This document shows, piece by piece, positions 19,929-30,300 of a stretch of 64,000 bases of DNA (the first letter of the stretch is position 1; each line of letters opens with the position of its first letter). The translations under genes and the position numbers were made by a program. The DNA is taken from NCBI GenBank assembly GCA_009829735.1, contig CM020619.1, positions 11,895,777 to 11,959,776 on the forward strand, read 5' to 3'. The notes beneath the pieces were generated by a model. That model worked only from the letters and a program-made list of their open reading frames with translations, was not told where the DNA came from and made no database searches. Source of the DNA: Pyropia yezoensis (taxonomy: Eukaryota > Rhodophyta > Bangiophyceae > Bangiales > Bangiaceae).

Positions 19929-20230
19929 GTCACAAGAGTATGTTTTCTCAACGAAGGCCGGTTTCGTTGAGCCTGCGATGGTCAACGAAGGCAGTGCTCG
20001 ATGTTGATCGTTGGGGTTTCTCGAGGTTTTGGCCACGTTGAGGAGTGCTCGTTTACAAAAAACGGCAAGAAAAATGTAAAGTGCACGCCTCGACAAAGAA
20101 CAGCAATGCCATCGACGGCGCGGGGGTGCCAAAATTGTACTCCATCACGTCGGTAAAATACAATACAGTTTTGAACTACTGCCAGTGTCGAGCCTGAATT
20201 CTCCCCGCTTTCCGACCCCCGCGACCGCAA

Positions 20231-20325
20231 AAATGCCCGCGCCCACGCCCGCGCCCTCGCCCGCGCCCTCGCCCTCGCCCGCGCCGTCGCCCTCGCCCTC
20301 GCCCGCGCCATCGCCCTCGCCCTCA
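20231..20325. repeat. GCCCTC/GCCCGC hexanucleotide repeat
   Basis: About 95 bp of tandem six-base units alternating GCCCTC, GCCCGC and variants. On the plus strand it would encode Pro-Ala/Pro-Ser repeats, but no gene is supported. Confidence 0.85.
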
Positions 20326-21193
20326 AGGCAAAACGTACGCACACGTATGCGCCGCCCTACACTCACCACCAGAGCGACATGACAGAGGAAAGAGAAAAAA
20401 GAAAAGCAACGTAGAGCAAAGGAGAAACAGACACACCACGAAAAACAGCAGCTGACTGCACTCTCCATCCCGGCACACAACAAGACCAAACATACGTTGC
20501 TCAAGGCGCCACAGGGCACAAGCACAACGAACAGAGCACACCACGTACGACGTCAACAGCATACTCCGCCCCGTGTGCACAAGAGCAGTCAAGGTGATGA
20601 ACGTAATTAGGAAAATACGCACGCATGCACCCGCCTGCACGCTGTCGAGACCGGAACAGAAAGATCGAACACAAGCACAACCACCCACATAGACAAGATC
20701 GCATAGCATCCACGTGGGTGTCATCGGGCAACAAGAATATAGCACACGAACAGCAGCAACCCGCAGAAACACACGTCCAGACAAAAAGAAGAGGACAACA
20801 AGGGCAACGATCCACTTACAGATGATCAAAGCATGCACAAACAGCAGCTAGCCGAACTCACTCAAGCACCTGCACGAACGATCGCACTCCCAGATGCAAA
20901 CACAATCGACAGCAAAAGCACGGCCGGCAGCTCCACATATTGCTCAACGCACGGGGAGGGAAAGAAAAGCGAGTGGTGTACGAAAGGGGGGTGCGAGAAG
21001 GGGGGGGGATAGGACAAGACCAACGCGCCGCGCGCGCAGCACAGGCACGGACCACGGCGAAGTGCGCGCGCGTCTCTATTACTTCGTCGTGTACGGCGCG
21101 GCTCTACGAGCCAGAGCGCGCGTGCTCAGGCCCGTTCGCAGTTCCGCCTCGTATAAACATAACGTCGCTCTGATTGATCGAACGCGTTATACG

Positions 21194-21252
21194 GGCGTTA
21201 AAACGTTATGACATACGCGGCCGGCTCGCGTATGTCATAACGTTATAACGCC
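21194..21252. repeat. 59-bp palindrome, 26-bp arms
   Basis: Arm 21194-21219 pairs with arm 21227-21252 with a single mismatch around a 7-base loop (GCCGGCT). The arms contain ACGTTATGACATACGCG. Further AACGTTAT/CATAACGT half-sites precede it from about 21160. It lies beyond the 3' end of the Harbinger-like transposase fragment. Confidence 0.85.
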
Positions 21253-21430
21253 ATGCGCATTCCCGAGTCTTCTCGAGTATGTTTCATCAATCTCTGAGTA
21301 ATTACGTACTTTTGATGGGCGGCGTGCGGTGAGGACGGGGTGTCACGATCCTCTCGAGGGTCACAACGCCGAGGCCACGGACCTTTGAACCCCACCAGAT
21401 CGCACACTGTGCCACTCGCCAAACCCCGCT

Positions 21431-22009
21431 TCATCCGTTGATTCGTGCTCCCGGCCGACAAAAAATGGCGTCTCGCGTGACCGTGATGAGAATGCAGCAG
21501 GCGTAAAATCCTTTCCTCAAGCAGTAGTCGGCGACACAGAGCACGTCGGTAGGCAAAGGTTGCTCTTGCTCCACCGCAATTCCGTCGAGGGCGCCGCACA
21601 CGGTGTCGAACGGCGAGTTGCGACAGACATGGAGGCCAGATGCGTACGTTAGCCTACGGGCGGGGTTGTGCAGTTGCAAGTCCGGGTCTAGAGAGGGCGT
21701 AGCATTTACTGCATCTACTACATCCCACAGAGCACGATAGAACGTACATGGGTGAACGCCGAAGGCCGCGCCGATGTCGATGTAGCTCCCACCGCCTAAG
21801 TATCGAAGGGCAATAGCGGTGCGCACCTCAGGGGGAGTACCGCGTCGGGGGAGGCTGGGCTGCAGGACTTTGGTGAGCTCACGGAAGGCGAGTGCCGGCA
21901 CGCGCATAGCACGAGCAAAAAGGTGGCCATACGTTGCCTCTACGTTGTCAAGAGACACCCGGGGGTTGGGCTGCAACGGTGTGGACAGGACACCTCTCTG
22001 GCGGACCAT
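21431..22009 (-). pseudogene. Harbinger-like transposase, truncated
   Basis: From the ATG at 22009 the frame reads MVRQRGVLSTPLQPNP, then RTAIALRYLGGGSYIDIGAA and FGVHPCTFYRALWDVVDAVN, then VCGALDGIAVEQEQP (first catalytic Asp) and DYCLRKGFYACCILITVTRD. These match the order of DDE_Tnp_4 proteins. It stops at 21431 shortly after the first Asp; the second Asp and Glu regions are not recognisable downstream in any frame. The frame is also open upstream of 22009, so the start is uncertain. It is not closely similar to the transposase at 10482-11740. Confidence 0.55.
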
Positions 22010-22406
22010 GCTCGCTGTGACCTGCTGTGGAGTGCTCAGGCGTGCACAGCAGAGGAATTGCGTAAAATCGACGAGCGCCGGGCGGGCACCATCCCGGGAG
22101 ACGCCCAGGAAAGCAAGAGAAGCCAAAAGAAACCCGGCGCGGCAGGCGCGGCAGGATAGAAAAAAAAAAAAGAGGCGGAAGGAGACGAGCGCAAACCAGG
22201 AATGGCGGCCACGAGAAAGAATCAAAGAGCGCTTGGCCGAGAACGGCGCGAGAGACGCCCTGGCAAGCCAGACAAGCCAAAAAAAAAAACGCGCGGCAGG
22301 AGAGAGCCAACAGACGGCGGAAGAGCAACAAGCAGGAAAACAGTACAGTAGCGAGGGGGAGGCAACGGCTGTCGGGGCCCTCGCTGTGGGGGCGTAGGGG
22401 CCCATG

Positions 22407-22520
22407 CGCTAGGGGGGGGGGGGGTGGATGCCCCGGGGGGGGTGGATGCGCTGGGTGGGGAGTGGACGTGCTGGGCGGGGCGGTGGATGTGGGGGGGGGG
22501 GGGCAGGGGGGAGGGTGCTG
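22407..22520. repeat. G-rich GGTGGATG minisatellite
   Basis: Runs of 8-13 G interspersed with GTGGATG and GCTGGG units. It has quadruplex-forming potential. The long open frames through it are compositional. Confidence 0.7.
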
Positions 22521-24136
22521 GCCACAGCACTGGGGCATGTGTGGGGGGTCGCCGCTCCAGCCTGCAGGGGGCACGTCCCGGAACCAGGGGGCACGGGCCC
22601 CATTTGTTGTGGGCATGTGCCACCTTATTGGCACAGCCGGGTAGTTTGAGAAATATTAGGCGCTCTGTGAAAGCCATGTCAAAAGTTCCACTCCAGCTCG
22701 AAACATTCGCAAGGAAGGCCAGGAAAAGTCACGGCAACTGGTTAGCAGAGAAAGGAGGGCCCGATTGCGGTGGAGAACCACCACTTTGTGTGTGTATCGG
22801 AAGGCTTAGAAGTCAAGACTGATGTTGTCAATCGGAGATGTCATTGCGGGCATGAGCCCCCTTGCGCCGTGGAACTCACGTTCACCGACCTTGCCACATT
22901 TCGTGTTCCTTCACGGCGGTGGCACCTGCAAAGTAGTCGTCTCATCAGCGATAGCGGGTGTGCGCGCAGCTCGGTTGGACTGAACTGCACCGTGTGGCTG
23001 AGATTGCTGCGGGGAGAGAATGCCGTCGCTGTGAGCTCTTGCGGTGAGCTTGCTGTGAGCTTTTTCTCGACCGTCTCATTCTTCAGAATCCGGCCATATC
23101 GCAGGTTGGCGGGCAAACCCCACCCTCGCTCTGACCTATCTGTGACGGTAGTTTATAGAGTAGTTAGATTTCAACAAAATCGCGAAGGCCCCGTGCCCAC
23201 AGCGCTTGCATGAGAGTACCGAAGACCGCGGTCAGACTGCGCATTCTGCGCCTGCTGACAGCCGACTGCACCAATGAGTGCAACGAACGGGCCGTCAAAG
23301 GCCCTTGTGTGCTCACTTCGGAGTTCTCGCTGGTGTGCGCGCTAGGAGTCTCCTCTGAGGGCTATCAGAGGGAAGACTGGTAGCCAAAGAAGGCTCAGAA
23401 CTGGTCTCGGCGCGGCCGCAGTACGAAATTTATTGCGAACACGGAGGCCTCAGACAGGCGTTCGCGCGGGTCTAGGCGAATGAAACGGCCCATCGAAAAT
23501 CGCTTTCGTGGACGCAACGCAGGGGCCTCGATTGGCCAATCGAGCCCTCAACGAAGCCCTTCGTTGAGGCTCGATTACCAACGAGGGCCTCTCGTTGGGC
23601 CTCGTTGAAAACACATACTTTTGTGACTTTGTTCGGGGTGGTTCGGGGAGGGGCCCAGGTGTCTCGGGTCAACGCACTGCGCGTGGGTTCACGGCTGGAC
23701 TCCTCGCCATCACTCGCCTCACTCATTCTTTCTGGCATCGCGCGTGTGCGTGGACGTCGGCGGGTGCGTGGATTTTTCTGGTATTCCTTGCGTTCCCCTT
23801 CATTGCCCCAGTATTGCGTGACCTCGTCGCATTATTTCAAATCATCCCCTCCTCCTCCACTACCTGCTCGCCAGCACCGACCACGGCTATATTACTGGTT
23901 ACAGCATTGACGTTCAGCGGCGTAATGCGGCGCGGTCGCCGCGTTCTTCGGCACTATGAGAAGCCCGCCGTCTGGCAACGACCCGAGAGCGGCACCGACG
24001 GCGCGGACATTGCCGTCGACGCCGACGGCGCCGATACAGCCCGTGAAGTTCCCCTTGATGGCGTCGACGGCGGCACTTAACTTGACGACGAAGCAAACAT
24101 GGATGCTCGTCTGCCTTCATGTGCGCGACGTATAGC
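22521..24136. other. No supported gene
   Basis: Apart from the right terminus of the candidate DNA transposon (23520-23627), no reading frame here carries a recognisable domain. Frames at 22770-23213 and 23595-24080 (plus) are open but unsupported. Confidence 0.35.
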
Positions 24137-24570
24137 ATGGGGCCCACAACCGCTACAGCAGCAGTAGTTCCAGGAGACGGTCGTGGCCCGCGCCTCCACG
24201 ACTACTCGTCGAGCTCGAGCACGGACGAGGAAGTTTCCTGGCGCAATCAACAGCTGGCAATGGAGGCGTCGGCCGGCGCAGCGCAAGCAGGGCCAACTTC
24301 GACGACAAGCACGAGCGATGAGGAGGACGTGTCCCCCTATATGCTACCTGAATACGCGTTCGGCACAGGGTCTGACGTCGGCGACGCGCCTAATCCTTCC
24401 TCCATGGCGAGCGCGTCGGGCTCTGCACGTCCCGCCCCCACCGACAGTCGTCACTCTGTTCCGCAATGCACTTCCATCCTCCGCACAGTGGAGGATCTGT
24501 ACGGATTTCTTCTCCTCCGTGGCCCCTGGGGGGTGCGGGAGGATCAGTGTAGCAATATGGTTGGCCGTAT
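24137..24570 (+). pseudogene. Unknown acidic ORF cut by element B
   Basis: Starting at ATG 24137 (MGPTTATAAVVPGDGRG) the frame is Ser/Asp/Glu-rich (HDYSSSSSTDEEVSW, TSTSDEEDVSPYML) with a more hydrophobic end (ILRTVEDLYGFLLLRGPWG). It continues only a short way into the LTR of B. It looks like the N-terminal part of a gene or element ORF interrupted by the B insertion. No family is recognised. Confidence 0.25.
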
Positions 24571-24910
24571 TGTGACCCTAATGTTAGAGGGGCTACTTCT
24601 AATCCTGGGCTTTCAATTTGAGAGTCCGTACTGGTCACGGTGTCTATAAGTTACGTATGACCAGATGGACTTGCATCTTGGGGTGGAGGGTAGTTAGTAG
24701 TGTCTCCGAGGGCTTATAACGAGGGGGCCGGCGGCGAATCCACCGCCGGCCAAGGCAGAACAACAAACCCCTCCCATTTGAGCTCCCATCTTGGTCCCGT
24801 GGCTTGCGCTCCAAGGACAGCAACCTTGGCCTCCCGGTGACGTTGGTGCCGATCCCCCTTGGTGAGTGTTCCCTGAGAGTGGACGTGCGACGGATTCCTA
24901 TTGTGCTACA
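24571..24910 (+). repeat. Probable 5' LTR of B
   Basis: The right boundary is firm: ...GTGCTACA immediately before the primer-binding site. The left boundary at TGTGACCC is inferred from the TG terminus only. It contains a GGCCGGCGG...CCGCCGGCC inverted repeat near 24726-24752. Confidence 0.55.
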
Positions 24911-24911
24911 T

Positions 24912-24930
24912 TGGTGGAGCAGCAGGGGAC
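24912..24930 (+). other. Primer-binding site of B
   Basis: TGGTGGAGCAGCAGGGGAC, one base inside the 5' LTR, identical over 19 bases to that of A1 and A2. Confidence 0.75.
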
Positions 24931-25135
24931 GGGTTTCCGTCACCCGTGTGGTGACGCCGTCTTCGGCCCTGGCACACGGATAGAGATCCGGTCCTTTTCT
25001 TGTACTCGTGGTGATGCAACCTGATCGATTGTGTTGAGTTTTTACCTTTGACTGTGATCTACTGGTGATCTCCCCAATCTACCCCCTCGCTCTCTTATTC
25101 GTGGTGATTGTTACGTCGGTTGACTGATTGTGACT

Positions 25136-27331
25136 ATGTCTACCCAAGAGACGGGGAACGTTCAAGATGACGGATCGGCGTCGACGCCGACTCCGGAGGT
25201 GACTACGGGAACCGGGATCGGGAACCCGATCGACAACATTGCGACGCCAATGCTTTCCGGTGCCGGATCGACGTTTGGCACGGCTCGGACGGCAGGAGGC
25301 GGGGGCCCGCCTCAACTGTCATCGACTGACCTCACTCCACCGCCTCCTTCACCAGGGGATTCCCTGATGGCATCATTGGCCCCCATCGAGGCCCGGTTTT
25401 CCGGACTCGATGCTCGTCAAGAGCGGACAGAGGACGCAATGGCAGTGTTGATGTCAACACGCCACACGACGGGACCCCGTCGTGTTCCTCCCACACCGGT
25501 ACGGTTTGAACCGGCCGGACTACTTTCGGAGTCCACCGGGGTCGACCCCGGCGCAGCAACTCCCGGACAGCCCCCGGACACAATGGGGTATGGATCCGAC
25601 TCGTCGGCAGAGTTGGAACGGAGTCACACGGAGCGATATGCTCGGAGCACCCGAAGCGGACTCCGCGGACACGACCCGGCGGATACTTACGCCGGTGGAG
25701 AGTCGGTTATTGGGGGAGAAGGTACCCTCTCACAGTACCCCCACGACGAAGGAGGCCAGGCAACTCGGGTTCCCGAGCTGCCGACGCCTGAAGTACCATC
25801 TTTAGTGGTGGAAGCTATGACCGCGCAGGTAACTGCGAGCCTACTGAAGCGGATGAAGTCCGATGAGTTTGCTCATCAACTGGCTAAGCGACTGGATATC
25901 CAGGACGCTGACACGGAGATCGTCAACGAGGTCTTCCGGTCGGTTCGTACTCCGGAACGTTATCGTTTGGAGGACCGCTCTATCAACGTATCGGAATCGA
26001 TGCGTAATACGTCGCATCGGGCGATCCGCTCTATGCAGACCCTTATGAAGGGAGTCCCTATGTTCGGGGGCCCCAACGGACGCCCGTTGGCAGTCATCGG
26101 CTTCTTGACTAGCTTCAAGACAGCCGCGGACAAGGCCCTCGTTAACGAGGGGCTGGCCCTGGAGATCCTCCCGTTCTTTGTTGATGAACGGGTGCGAGGC
26201 ATCCTTCGCCAGGCATCCCCGATGCCGGGAATGAGGGTTGCGGCCACCCCCATGGATTACCGTGGGATTCTCAAGGAGCTGCTGAGCAGCTACCTCAGTG
26301 AGGACAAGTGCGAGGACCACTACCGGGCCCTGCGCACTGCGACCGCCCAGAGCTGGGAAGATGAGGAGATGTTCGGACGACGGATTCAAGAGCTCGACTA
26401 CGAGCTGGGGAAGCTCCTCGGCGAAAGGGAGCTACGGGCCATCCTGTTCGCAGGAGTACCCAACTACGTGCGGATATCCGCACGAGGCGCCAACACGGCA
26501 CGGACGAACTTTAGTCGACTGATGCACATGTGCAAGTCCCTGGGAGACGCCTACCGGGTGCTTCACCCGGAGTGTGCTCTTGCCTCAAAGCCCAAGGGTG
26601 AGGGGAACAAGCTCAATATTACCCCGGTACCGAGGCAAGACAAGATGGAACGGAAGGCCGCACCGGTACTGGTGGCTACCGAGTACGCCCCCACGGGCGA
26701 GGAGGAACCACTGGTTGACCAGCAGGGCCACCTGCTGTTACCGGCTACGCCGGTGATTGATGAGCAAGGTACGGTAGCGTACATCGCTCCGGCGGGGACC
26801 CAGTTCCAGGTCAGCGAGGGCACGGGACGTCGCGTCCCGTACGTACGGACTACGGGGTACTCCCCGGTGACGTGTAACCCTCACCAACCCTTGCCAACAT
26901 GGGCGATGCGCACGGAGGCACCTCCGCAGATTGCGGGCCGACCCAACCGGTTGGGGGAGTCCATGTTCCGGTTGACCCAAGGACCCAAGGCCTACCAGGG
27001 AGCAGGCACTCGGGCGCCCGAGGGAGGCAACCGCAGCTACGGGGCTACCCCGATGCGAACTCAAGGGGGGACCGGCACGTCCGGATATATGTTGTCCGGG
27101 GATCCCCAGCACTGGGTGTCTTCCTGCCCACTCATCCCCGAGGAGTCTCGGCGGGCAGCGGCGCAACGCAAGGCATCCACCGGGGGGTATCCCGCCGGAG
27201 CACCTGGACCCGCACCGGGTAGGCAGCCAGCTCCAGGTGGAGTACTGGCCGTCGAGGAGGCACCTCCTCAGCCGGATGTTCCGGCGGACAGCACCCTACC
27301 AAGGGCGGGAAACGAGAAAGAGGAAGGATGA
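25136..27331 (+). CDS. gag: Gag polyprotein of element B
   Basis: From the ATG at 25136 (MSTQETGNVQDDG) it gives 731 residues. The Ser/Thr/Gly/Pro-rich N-terminus is followed by a capsid-like centre (SMQTLMKGVPMFGGPNGRPL, YLSEDKCEDHYRALRTATAQ). The nucleocapsid position reads YMLSGDPQHWVSSC. The spacing fits CX2CX4HX4C, but the first two Cys are Tyr and Ser, so the zinc knuckle should not fold. The C-terminus LPRAGNEKEEG-stop carries the slippery site. The TGA stop overlaps a pol-frame ATG (ATGA at 27328-27331). Confidence 0.85.
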   Translation: MSTQETGNVQDDGSASTPTPEVTTGTGIGNPIDNIATPMLSGAGSTFGTARTAGGGGPPQLSSTDLTPPPPSPGDSLMASLAPIEARFSGLDARQERTEDAMAVLMSTRHTTGPRRVPPTPVRFEPAGLLSESTGVDPGAATPGQPPDTMGYGSDSSAELERSHTERYARSTRSGLRGHDPADTYAGGESVIGGEGTLSQYPHDEGGQATRVPELPTPEVPSLVVEAMTAQVTASLLKRMKSDEFAHQLAKRLDIQDADTEIVNEVFRSVRTPERYRLEDRSINVSESMRNTSHRAIRSMQTLMKGVPMFGGPNGRPLAVIGFLTSFKTAADKALVNEGLALEILPFFVDERVRGILRQASPMPGMRVAATPMDYRGILKELLSSYLSEDKCEDHYRALRTATAQSWEDEEMFGRRIQELDYELGKLLGERELRAILFAGVPNYVRISARGANTARTNFSRLMHMCKSLGDAYRVLHPECALASKPKGEGNKLNITPVPRQDKMERKAAPVLVATEYAPTGEEEPLVDQQGHLLLPATPVIDEQGTVAYIAPAGTQFQVSEGTGRRVPYVRTTGYSPVTCNPHQPLPTWAMRTEAPPQIAGRPNRLGESMFRLTQGPKAYQGAGTRAPEGGNRSYGATPMRTQGGTGTSGYMLSGDPQHWVSSCPLIPEESRRAAAQRKASTGGYPAGAPGPAPGRQPAPGGVLAVEEAPPQPDVPADSTLPRAGNEKEEG
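27307..27313 (+). promoter_or_regulatory. -1 frameshift heptamer GGGAAAC of B
   Basis: In gag frame as GCG GGA AAC GAG, encoding the same A-G-N-E as in A1. The pol frame is exactly -1 and open from here. Six codons precede the gag TGA. No ideally spaced stem was found by eye. Confidence 0.7.
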
Positions 27332-30300
27332 CCGGAGGGCGCTGGGGTAACCCAAGCAAGCCACCCCGGAGTACCGCGAGGAAAGCCCCACGGCGAGCGC
27401 GGTTGAGCCGACGCCGCATCAACCCCCGGGTACACCTTCCGGCCCCGACGACACGGCGTCAGGGGATTGATGACCAACCTCCAAGGTTGGGAGGAGAGGA
27501 CGAGAAGCCCCGTCACATGGAACCAGCCAAGGGCCCTGTCCAGGATGCCCGAGAAACACCGGATATCGGTGTAGGACATGTGCTGTTTACCTTGGAGAAT
27601 TTCAAGGTATCAGCCACACTGGGGGTTGACCCCCAGTCGACGCGAACGTACTACCCTGTACTGGATACAGGGGCTGGACCCAACCTTATCTGGAAGGATA
27701 CCCTCCCGGACAAGTGACTTCCGCGAGTCAGAGTGACTCGGGGACCTACCATCAAGGACGCGAATGGTCGCCTCATTCGTACGACCGCAGCGATGTCGCT
27801 GCGGGTTACCATCGGGGACCTCACCACGGAAGTCGACTTCCTGGTGTGTGACACCTTATCGGTGCCCTGCATACTGGGGTGCACCTTCATCAACGTTCAT
27901 GTGGATGCAATCCGGCCAGGCCGGAGGACCGTCGAGCTTCAAGAAGCCGACGGGACGAAGCGAGGACATACGGCTATCGTCAGGGACCTGACGCTACAAG
28001 GGAGCCACGTTAACGTGGCTGAGGTGTACGCAAGCGTCGAGCCGAAGACACTTCGGTTGGCCAAGCGAGCTCGCTTTGAGCCGTTGTCGGAGACAGTCCT
28101 CCCGGTTAACTGCGACCTCGCAGGCATCTGCAGAGTCCGGTCCAACCTGCGGACGTACAAGCGCCATGGGTTGACCATGGCCAACGGTCTCATAGACCTC
28201 CCAGCAGGAGGGTCGTCCCTCCTAGTGATGGCGAACTATCGCCGTAAGGCAGTCACCCTCCCGAAGGGAGCTATCCTCGGGATTGCCGAGCTCTACGAAG
28301 GAGATATCCTTACCCCTGACAAGGAAGGTCAAGTGGAACCACTTGAGGTGCTGGCGGTCGCCGAGACCACCGAGCGACAGCAACCCGATGACGGGAAGCC
28401 TAACCCATCGGCGGCTTCGGCGGACATGCCGCCAAAGGACCAAGAAGCCTTGAAGGCACTGGCCGAGGCTGACCTCGACCACCTTCCCCCTTCGGTAGCC
28501 GAAGGGGTACGACGGATGCTAAGAAAGCATGACGTCATGTGGACTGGCGGAGCCTTGGGTACCATTGGGGCAACCCAACATCGTATAGACCTGGTACCAG
28601 GTGCACGACCCGCCCGGTCACAACCGCACCGAGCGGGACCTATGCAACGAGAGATCGTTGATGGAGAAGTGAAGAGGATGAGCGAAGCGAAGGTGATACG
28701 ACCTTCGATGTCGGAGTGGGGTGCCCCAGTCGTCATCGTGCCGAAGAAGGATCAAACTCCTCGGTTCTGCATCGATTATCGACGCCTCAACTTGGTTACC
28801 AAGAAGGACTCCTACCCTTTACCAAGGATGGATGAATGCATCGACTCCTTGGGGGAGGCTACGGTGTTTACCACCATCGACTGCAATGCCGGTTACTGGC
28901 AGATCCCAGTGGCGGACGAGGATATCCCCAAGACGGCATTCGTCTGTCACAGTGGAGTGTACGAGTTCCTAAGGATGCCCTTCGGATTGTCCAACGCCCC
29001 CGCTACATTCCAGCGGGCTATCGACATTATACTGTCGGGGGTGAAGTGGCGTTACTGCCTAGTGTACCTCGATGACGTCATCGGCTTCTCGTGTAACATG
29101 GATGACCTTGTGCAACATGTTGACGAGGTACTCACCCTCTTGCGGAACGCCGGGGTAACCCTGCGTCTGAAGAAGTGCGCCTTCTTCCAACAGACGGTTG
29201 AGTATCTGGGCCACCAGATAACCCCTGGTAAACTAGGGGTACTCGAAGCCAATACCCGGGCACTCCGGGATGCCCGGTTCCCTCACACCCAGACGCAGCT
29301 CAAGAGCTTCCTGGGAATGTGCAACGTATACCGACGGTTCGTCAAGGACTTCGCTCGGATAGCTAAACCGTTGACGGTTCTCACGAGCAGTACCTTGCCC
29401 AAGGTACTCCAACCCCCTTCGCCTAGCGAAGAGGAGGCATTCGAGTCGCTAAAACGAACCCTACTATCCCCATCCGTCCTTGCGTTACCGCACAGACGGG
29501 GTACCTTCGTCATCGATGTCGATGCATGCGATACACAAGTGGGATGCACCCTGCTACAGGGAGAGACGTTGATCGGTTCCGATAACGTTATCCCGGACCT
29601 ACGTCCGGTAGGGTACTTCAGCCGGACACTCAACCCGGCTGAGCGTAACTATAGTGCCACGGAGCGTGAATGCCTCGGGGTTATATGGGCAGTGCAACTG
29701 CTCCGCCCATACCTGGAGGGCTCTAGGTTCATCGTGAGGTCCGACCGCGAACCTCTACGATGGCTCCTCAACCTTGGTGACAAGGATTCCGATAGCCATG
29801 GGAGGCTAGCCCGATGGAGGCTGAAGATGGCCGAGCACGACTACCGCACCGTGTATAAGGCTGGGTCAACCCACCACCTCGGAGACGCGCTGTCTCGACT
29901 CGACACCCCGAGCGGGGATACCCGCCCGGTGGACGAGGACATCGCGGTGGTACCGGTCTGCATGGTGGGTAACGCCACCCAAGGTATGGTTGACCATACC
30001 ATGGCACACCGAGCATGCCCACTGACTCTCGCGGACTTCCGCGAGGCACAAGCCAATGACGACGACTGTAGACGCCATCGCGCAAACCTCCTCGCCGGTA
30101 CGGCCTGCATCTTCTCTGAGAATGAAGACGGACTCATATACCGGCGGGCACCCGCCGATGGACGACATCAAGTCGTGGTTCCCGTGTCCTTACGGCAAGC
30201 CGTCATGGAACGAGAACACGAGAACCCTACAGCCGGACACCCGGGGGGTTCACGTATGTTCGCAGCAATGCGAAGGTTCTTCTACTGGCCAGCAATGGCC

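Larger units (their letters stand above)
19929..23627. mobile_element. Candidate 3.7-kb DNA transposon with inverted termini
   Basis: The left end GTCACAAGAGTATGTTTTC (19929 on) and the right end, whose reverse complement reads GTCACAAAAGTATGTGTTTT (ending at 23627), are near-identical and inverted. Just inside both ends are clusters of CAACGAA/CAACGAG motifs in both orientations, like subterminal transposase sites. A broken Harbinger-like transposase lies inside (21431-22009). Similarity may extend a few bases outward, and I found no target duplication, so the boundaries are tentative. Confidence 0.4.

Noticed and set aside
19194..20132. 312-codon minus-strand frame upstream of the Crinkler-like ORF
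   Set aside because: Overlaps the N-terminus of the Crinkler-like ORF in another frame, crosses poly-C, and has no motif.
20231..20325. Possible CRISPR-like tandem array
   Set aside because: Units are contiguous six-base repeats without spacers: a simple minisatellite.
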